Position numbers and translations under genes: made by a program. A stretch of DNA of 38,790 nt from an uncultured bacterium. Its GTDB lineage: Bacteria > Cyanobacteriota > Vampirovibrionia > Gastranaerophilales > Gastranaerophilaceae. How positions within the stretch are numbered: position 1 is the stretch's first letter; the number at the start of each line of letters is the position of its first letter. This document shows, one piece after another, positions 33,409-38,790 of the stretch. The stretch lies in contig CADBXV010000006.1 of the NCBI GenBank assembly GCA_902798645.1, forward strand, positions 1-38,790, in the 5' to 3' direction. The notes under the pieces are model-generated. The model had not been told where the DNA came from. It worked only from the letters and a program-made list of their open reading frames with translations, and made no database searches.

Positions 33409-34629
33409 ATGAAGAAAAGATTTATTACAACAAGTTTAATACTTATGACAGCTGTCCTGACAACAATCAGCAATGCTTATTCAGCAACACCGGCTGAATT
33501 GTATGACAATGTTTGGATGCTGATTAACAAAAAATACTATGATCCGACTGACAATTCACAGGATTGGAATAAATGGAGATACAGATACGATCACAAGCTT
33601 AAAACAAAAGAAGATGCTTATGTAGCAATTGAAACAATGCTCGCCAGCTTGAACGATCCTTATACAAGATTTTTAGACCCTAAAGAATTCTCTGAAGAAA
33701 ACCAATCAATAAAGGGTTCACTTAAAGGAATCGGAACTCAAATAGGTTTAAGAGACGGACAGCTTGTAATTATTGCACCGTTAGAAGATTCTCCGGCAGA
33801 GCGTGCAGGACTTCTTGCCGATGATGAGATATTAGAAATAAACGGAGAAAGCACAAAAGGAATTAGCATTGATGTGGCAGCCGACAAAATTAGAGGCGAA
33901 AAGGGAACAACGGTAACTCTTTTAATCAAGAGAAAAGATGTTCCGAATAAAACATACAGCATAGTTCGTGACGAGATTGAAGTTAAGTCAGTTTCGACAA
34001 AACCTCCGTTTAAAACAGAAATCCCCGACGGAATTCAATACATAAGATTGAGTTCTTTTATAAGTAAAAATGCAGCCGGAGAGATTGAAACTATTTTGAA
34101 TAATTCTAATAGCGCAAAAGGTTATATCATAGACCTTCGTTCAAATCCGGGAGGACTTCTAACCAATGCGGTTTATATATCGGATATGCTTTTAAAAGGC
34201 GGTGTTATTGTAAGTACGGTTGATCGTGACAGTTACAAGTCTACAACAAGAGCCAGAAACCATCAGGTCACAGATAAACCAATAATTGTTTTGATTAATA
34301 AAGGTTCGGCATCTGCAAGCGAAATTTTAAGCGGAGCGCTTAAAGACAATCATCGTGCTACAATTGTTGGAGAACAGTCTTTCGGAAAAGGACTTGTACA
34401 AGAAATTAATAAGCTTCCTGATGAAGCAGGTATAAATATTACAATTCAAAGATACCTTACACCTTCAGGCACTGATATCCATAAAAAAGGTATTACACCC
34501 GACGTTGTGGTAGAATTAAAGAAAGAAAATGTTGATGCAAAAGATGATGTTCAACTAAAAAAAGCTATTGAATTATTGAAAGAAATGACATGTCTTGGAG
34601 AAAAGAGTGGAAAACTTGCGGGAGGTTAG
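33409..34629 (+). CDS. ctpA: C-terminal processing peptidase (CtpA/Prc, S41 family)
   Basis: A 406-aa exported serine protease. Signal peptide 1-25 (ends N-A-Y-S-A). A PDZ domain near residues 95-180 (S-L-K-G-I-G-T-Q-I-G-L, P-A-E-R-A-G-L) precedes the S41 core. The Ser/Lys dyad is likely S302 (G-S-A-S-A-S-E-I) and K327 (S-F-G-K-G). It trims C-termini of envelope proteins in the periplasm. The last 40 nt overlap the recJ start in another frame. Confidence 0.93.
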   Translation: MKKRFITTSLILMTAVLTTISNAYSATPAELYDNVWMLINKKYYDPTDNSQDWNKWRYRYDHKLKTKEDAYVAIETMLASLNDPYTRFLDPKEFSEENQSIKGSLKGIGTQIGLRDGQLVIIAPLEDSPAERAGLLADDEILEINGESTKGISIDVAADKIRGEKGTTVTLLIKRKDVPNKTYSIVRDEIEVKSVSTKPPFKTEIPDGIQYIRLSSFISKNAAGEIETILNNSNSAKGYIIDLRSNPGGLLTNAVYISDMLLKGGVIVSTVDRDSYKSTTRARNHQVTDKPIIVLINKGSASASEILSGALKDNHRATIVGEQSFGKGLVQEINKLPDEAGINITIQRYLTPSGTDIHKKGITPDVVVELKKENVDAKDDVQLKKAIELLKEMTCLGEKSGKLAGG

Positions 34630-36926
34630 ACCGCAAACAATCTGTAATTGATACATTATTAGAAATTAGGGGCATTAAATCAGAGGAGGCAAAACGAGAA
34701 TTTTTAAATCCGATGGAAATAACATTAATGCACCCTAATGCTTTTTGTGATATGCCAAAAGCTGTCGAAAGAATTATCAAAGCAATAGATGAAAAACAAA
34801 ATATCTTAATTTACGGTGACTTTGATGCAGACGGTGTAACTTCAACTTCTGTTTTAGTTCAGACTATAAAATATTTGGGAGGGAATGCCGATTATTACAT
34901 ACCCGACAGAGATGCTGAAGGACATGGATTAAATACGCAAGCTCTTGTTAAAATTTTAAGCAAAAGCAAACCAAAACTTATTATAACTGTTGATAACGGA
35001 ATAAGTTGTGTTAAAGAAGTTAATTTTATAAAAAGTTTCGGGTGTGATGTGATTATAACAGATCACCACGAAGCTCCGGAGGAGATTCCACCGGCATACG
35101 CAATACTAAATCCTAAAGCAATGAATGCGCTGGATGAAAAATTAACTCCACTGCAGATAGACTATTTAACCTCTTTAGCAGGTGTAGGTGTTGCGTTTAA
35201 GCTTGCGCAGGGAATTCTGGAAAAATATGACAAATTAAATTTCAGCTATGAAATTTTACCTTTTGTTGCAGTTGGTACAATCGGAGATTTAGTACCGCTT
35301 ATTGGTGAAAACCGATATTTTGTAAAAAAAGGATTGGAACTGATCTCTAAAGGCAAACACTACGGATTAAAACGCTTATTAGACAATGCAGGCGTGAATA
35401 TTGATAACGGCTTAACCTCAGAGCAGGTAGCTTTTACTGTTGTTCCGAGGATTAATGCTTCGGGAAGAATCGAATCCGTAAATCCTGCAATAAAATTGTT
35501 AATTTCTGACAATAAACAAGAAATAGAGCTTTGCGTCATGCAGCTCGAAAATCTGAATAAAATGCGACAGCAAATGGTTTCACAGATTTTTGAAGAAGCA
35601 GATGAAGTTTGGAAAAATTCAAAAAGCAAAGATGATGCAATAGTCCTCGCAAACCCAAATTGGCACGTGGGAATAATCGGTATAGTAGCTTCAAAATTTG
35701 TTGAAAAATACTACAAACCTACTTTTATAATGACATATTCGGAAGAAACTAAAACATACCGCTGCTCCGCAAGAGGAGTAAAAGAATTAAATTTATATGA
35801 AATAATATCAAATATATCTGACAAATTGGAAGGTTTTGGAGGTCATAAGTTTGCAGGAGGATTTAGTTTTACAACGGAAAAAACCGGATTTGAAGAAGTA
35901 AAACAAGCTTTAAATAAAACGGTTACAGCAATGTTAAACGGTCAAAAACTAATCCCTTCTTTGGATGTGGATTTAGAGCTTGATATAAATGATGTAGATA
36001 TCTCACTTGTTGAAGAAATCTCAAAACTTGAACCGTTTGGCATGTCAAATCCTTCTCCAACCTTTGTTGTTAACAACTTAACGCTAAAAGAGAAAAAATT
36101 AATGGGTTCTACAAAAGAACATCTAAAACTTATTGTTGAAACCCCAAATGGTAATGTTGATTGTGTATGGTGGTCAAGAGGAGATATCCCTTTATGCAAC
36201 GGAGATAAAATTGATGTGGCATTTGCACCGCAGTTGAATGTGTTTAATGGTGTTACAAATGTTCAATTAATTATAAAGGACGTCCATTCAGAAGCTTTGG
36301 ATGAACAAGAAGAAGAGTCAAAAATAAAAGTTTATGACCATAGAAAGAAAACAAACATCCTTGCGCAGGTTAACGACTATATAAAAGGAACAGAAAAATC
36401 TGTAGCCATATTTGCCGAAAACAGAAACATAATAGAAAGTTTAAAACCCTACAAATATATCTATGAATCGGTTGTAAATCGTGTAAACGCAAAAAAAAGC
36501 GATATACTAATGTTTTTCGATTATCCGGCTGACGATGAGATTTTACAATCTTTAATGCAATCAACAGCACCTGATATAATCCATTACATGAATTACAATC
36601 TATCAAAAAACATGGAAGAAGATATACTAAAAACATTCTCAGGAATGATACGATACACATGTAACAACTTAAATGGTGATTTTAATCTCACAAGAGCATC
36701 TTCTGCTCTTGGTATAACTAATATTGCAGTAGAAACATTGCTTGAAATATTTGAAGATACAGGCATGATAAAGATTATGGAGCGCAGTGAAAATTCTTTT
36801 ATAATCAAATTTATAAATTCGGTGGAATTATCGAAGGCACTTAATACGGTAAAGTATGCAGAATTTGCAGAATTAATAAATACAATAAACGACTATAAAA
36901 ATAAATTTATGACTGCAGAAATTTAG
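34590..36926 (+). CDS. recJ: Single-stranded-DNA-specific exonuclease RecJ
   Basis: A 778-aa 5'-3' exonuclease for recombination and repair. The DHH phosphoesterase core has Y-G-D-F-D-A-D-G-V (near 75-83), I-T-D-H-H (near 158) and G-T-I-G-D-L-V-P-L. I-N-A-S-G-R-I follows, and the DHHA1 nucleic-acid site G-F-G-G-H-K-F-A-G-G is near 416. About 200 extra C-terminal residues after the OB-fold form a separate, unassigned domain. The ATG at 34590 lies inside ctpA; it gives M-S-W-R-K-E-W-K, a usual RecJ opening. Its stop overlaps that of the next gene on the other strand by 4 nt. Confidence 0.93.
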   Translation: MSWRKEWKTCGRLDRKQSVIDTLLEIRGIKSEEAKREFLNPMEITLMHPNAFCDMPKAVERIIKAIDEKQNILIYGDFDADGVTSTSVLVQTIKYLGGNADYYIPDRDAEGHGLNTQALVKILSKSKPKLIITVDNGISCVKEVNFIKSFGCDVIITDHHEAPEEIPPAYAILNPKAMNALDEKLTPLQIDYLTSLAGVGVAFKLAQGILEKYDKLNFSYEILPFVAVGTIGDLVPLIGENRYFVKKGLELISKGKHYGLKRLLDNAGVNIDNGLTSEQVAFTVVPRINASGRIESVNPAIKLLISDNKQEIELCVMQLENLNKMRQQMVSQIFEEADEVWKNSKSKDDAIVLANPNWHVGIIGIVASKFVEKYYKPTFIMTYSEETKTYRCSARGVKELNLYEIISNISDKLEGFGGHKFAGGFSFTTEKTGFEEVKQALNKTVTAMLNGQKLIPSLDVDLELDINDVDISLVEEISKLEPFGMSNPSPTFVVNNLTLKEKKLMGSTKEHLKLIVETPNGNVDCVWWSRGDIPLCNGDKIDVAFAPQLNVFNGVTNVQLIIKDVHSEALDEQEEESKIKVYDHRKKTNILAQVNDYIKGTEKSVAIFAENRNIIESLKPYKYIYESVVNRVNAKKSDILMFFDYPADDEILQSLMQSTAPDIIHYMNYNLSKNMEEDILKTFSGMIRYTCNNLNGDFNLTRASSALGITNIAVETLLEIFEDTGMIKIMERSENSFIIKFINSVELSKALNTVKYAEFAELINTINDYKNKFMTAEI

Positions 36927-37996
36927 AATTTACTGCAAGCAATAATATTTCCGGAATCGTCTTTATTGTATTCCATTTGATACATATATTTACCGTCCTG
37001 ATTATATACTAATGAACGTCCCGTTGTAGGATCATAATAATTAATTCTTAAAACAATATTTCTATCATTATCATAAAATTGTACAAACTGTAAATCTTCC
37101 TTTTTAGGTAATGTAATACCTACTCTTTTATTAAGATGTTCTAAAACATTTGGAATGCCTTTATTATACTTATATTCCGGTTCTGAATTCCCAAATCTGA
37201 AAGCTTCAGCAAAAAGTTTATTATTAACAGAATCTGCTATTTTAGGAAGTTTTTCACTGGGTGATTGCTGCTCTACATATTTTTCTTCAATATATTTATT
37301 TTGGAATATATCGTACCTTTTTCTATTATATCCTATAGCATTACCTTTTCCGTCTTTTACAAATTCGAATTCTTGAATCATATTATTCGCACCATAAAAG
37401 TGTTTTCTGTCCATATTTATACTGTATACTTTTTCTGAATATTTGTCATAATAATATGCATCTGAATTAACATAAAATAAATTCTTTGTTCTTATATTTC
37501 TCTTAGTGTATTTTGATAAAACTGTTGCAACTTTTTGTTTTTGCTCATATGGAACATAATTATTTAATTCATATGTATGAATTTGCAATCCTTTTTGTAT
37601 AATATCCTGACGTTTAAAATTTTTTACCACATTCATATAATTTAAAAGACCGCCCAATATACTTTCATCATCCATTAACACATTTGCTAAATATACTTTT
37701 GGATTAACATTATCTAATATTTCTTGAGGCAGTTTTACAGAATAAAATCCGTTGTTGTATCCCGCAGCAATATTCATACGTTCACCAGAATATTCGCAAA
37801 AGGTTATACCTTTAGACTTAATTATATCTGATGCTTCTTTTATTACTTTTTCTGAATCCGGTTCTTTTGTTACAGCGGTAACTGCTGTTTTTACTGCTTG
37901 TTTTGCCTTATACATAGCATTCTTTTTTACATAAGAGCTGGGGAGGGTTGCTCTAAACATTAAATTTGAACACGAATCAACCTGCAAAATTTTCAT
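36923..37996 (-). CDS. Hypothetical protein with N-terminal F-R tag and Tyr-rich C-terminal repeats, 357 aa
   Basis: Function unknown. It begins M-K-I-L-Q-V-D-S-C-S-N-L-M-F-R-A-T-L-P (F14), the F-[KR] tag type. Residues 20-60 are Lys/Ala-rich and helical. The middle is basic. The C-terminal third is Tyr/Asn-rich with strand-like repeats (F-Y-D-N-D-R-N-I-V-L-R-I-N-Y-Y-D, L-V-Y-N-Q-D-G-K-Y-M-Y-Q-M-E-Y) like YD/RHS repeats. No signal peptide or membrane helix. AAAGGTAG site before the ATG. Likely related to the protein at 38092 on the same strand. Confidence 0.75.
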   Translation of the reverse strand: MKILQVDSCSNLMFRATLPSSYVKKNAMYKAKQAVKTAVTAVTKEPDSEKVIKEASDIIKSKGITFCEYSGERMNIAAGYNNGFYSVKLPQEILDNVNPKVYLANVLMDDESILGGLLNYMNVVKNFKRQDIIQKGLQIHTYELNNYVPYEQKQKVATVLSKYTKRNIRTKNLFYVNSDAYYYDKYSEKVYSINMDRKHFYGANNMIQEFEFVKDGKGNAIGYNRKRYDIFQNKYIEEKYVEQQSPSEKLPKIADSVNNKLFAEAFRFGNSEPEYKYNKGIPNVLEHLNKRVGITLPKKEDLQFVQFYDNDRNIVLRINYYDPTTGRSLVYNQDGKYMYQMEYNKDDSGNIIACSKF

Positions 37997-38091
37997 ATAA
38001 CTACCTTTTTTTAGTCATTACATCTAAATAAAAGCCGTTGAAAAAAAATTTTGCTATTTGAATATTATTATTGTAACAAAAAATTTACAAA

Positions 38092-38790
38092 TTAATCAAA
38101 AACTTTTGTTATTTCTATAATTACACCATCAGTATCAATATCAATTCTGGTTATCTGTCTAACATTTTCTGTTCCGTCATAAACAACAATAGATTGACCA
38201 TAATGATTTGTAAGAAGCATTTTTGATCTATTTCCGTTAATATATTCATACTCGGCTATTGTGTCATATAAACCGTTTGGTTTTGTTATAACCGCAGCCA
38301 TAACATTGTCATACTCATCTTTATACCTTATTTCAACATTACTGTTAAACTGATTTAAACCGCCGTCTTCTATAGACCATTTTTTGAATTTTGCTAACTT
38401 TTCTAACTTTGTTCCTACTTGATAAGGTGTAAATGTTTCTTGCTTAGGCAAAATATTACCAAGATTCTGTAATCTTATTTTTTTATTTAAATTGTCTATC
38501 TGAACAATCGCAACTATTGTACCATTTTTATCCTTATACCTTATATTGCGAACTACTTGATCAGGATTTATAGTTCCGCCTTCTGCCACATAATTTTCAA
38601 GACAAAAAATAACCTCAAAATTTTCTAATGAGATTTTTCTTTTTATTATATTATCTACTGTTTGCACAGATGTTTTTTTTTCTTTGCTGACGGATAAGAA
38701 TTTCATTTCCGCTTCAGATAAAATTCCTTGTGATTGCAAATCCAAAATTAAATTTTCCTCTGTTGTTTTCAGCAGTTTATTCGCTATTGA
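38092..38790 (-). CDS. Hypothetical protein with Tyr-rich repeats (5' end outside window)
   Basis: The frame stays open to the right edge, so the gene starts outside; the TTG at 38745 is not taken as start. Visible part 232 aa: an N-terminal helix (L-L-K-T-T-E-E-N-L-I-L-D-L-Q-S-Q-G-I-L), then two similar units, N-I-R-Y-K-D-K-N-G-T-I-V-A-I-V and E-I-R-Y-K-D-E-Y-D-N-V-M-A-A-V, and later Y-E-Y-I-N-G-N-R-S-K. The ending D-I-D-T-D-G-V-I-I-E-I is repeat-like. Function unknown. Same strand as the 357-aa gene, 95 nt upstream of it. Confidence 0.7.
   Translation of the reverse strand, partial: SIANKLLKTTEENLILDLQSQGILSEAEMKFLSVSKEKKTSVQTVDNIIKRKISLENFEVIFCLENYVAEGGTINPDQVVRNIRYKDKNGTIVAIVQIDNLNKKIRLQNLGNILPKQETFTPYQVGTKLEKLAKFKKWSIEDGGLNQFNSNVEIRYKDEYDNVMAAVITKPNGLYDTIAEYEYINGNRSKMLLTNHYGQSIVVYDGTENVRQITRIDIDTDGVIIEITKVFD

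Overview
The window (about one third GC) looks like a chromosomal segment of a strictly anaerobic, non-photosynthetic Gram-negative gut bacterium. The best fit is Candidatus Gastranaerophilales (Melainabacteria/Vampirovibrionia). This is inferred from several traits together: meso-diaminopimelate-type MurE, KdsC, pyrophosphate-dependent phosphofructokinase, reductive oxygen defence (flavodiiron protein, rubredoxin, superoxide reductase, ferritin), and many lineage-type hypothetical proteins with a short N-terminal Asn-rich F-[KR] tag. No rRNA or other phylogenetic marker was tested, so the assignment is tentative.

Layout. 0-3.3 kb: 3' part of a CheR-like methyltransferase, kdsC and a 623-aa membrane protein. 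3.3-8.3 kb: a + strand run of amidohydrolase, FtsI/PBP2-like transpeptidase, murE and a short nagA whose start overlaps the murE stop. 8.3-8.7 kb: a hairpin-rich non-coding gap. 8.7-12.2 kb (minus strand): a small tagged protein, then pyrH-frr-cdsA-rnc, the last three joined by TAATG overlaps. 12.3-18.1 kb (+ strand): tilS, hpt, flavodiiron protein, a 52-aa rubredoxin, clpP and clpX, with several REP-like palindromes between genes. 18.2-19.7 kb: a membrane-anchored zincin-like protein.

19.7-26.1 kb is an accessory region ending at tRNA-Asp(GTC). Its left and right ends carry two near-identical 222-bp repeats, each starting with a copy of the tRNA-Asp 3' end. Further degenerate tRNA-3'-end-like sequences lie between them. 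The cargo is a 292-aa protein with EF-hand-like segments, a truncated hexapeptide acetyltransferase, two alpha/beta hydrolases, an iron-sulfur flavoprotein-like reductase and a small tagged protein. No integrase is present.

26.1-38.8 kb returns to core genes: ZIP transporter, rlmN, a YkgJ-like cysteine-cluster protein, superoxide reductase and ferritin, xerD, pfp, ctpA and recJ (overlapping by 40 nt). Three proteins (29.9, 36.9 and 38.1 kb) have Tyr-rich repeat-like regions; the last runs off the window.

Together the core genes cover envelope synthesis (murE, PBP, kdsC, cdsA), protein quality control (clpPX, ctpA), translation and RNA maturation (frr, rnc, tilS, rlmN), recombination (xerD, recJ) and anaerobic oxygen defence. 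Promoters visible by eye are sigma70-like, often with an extended -10 (TGnTATAAT) placed very near the start codon.
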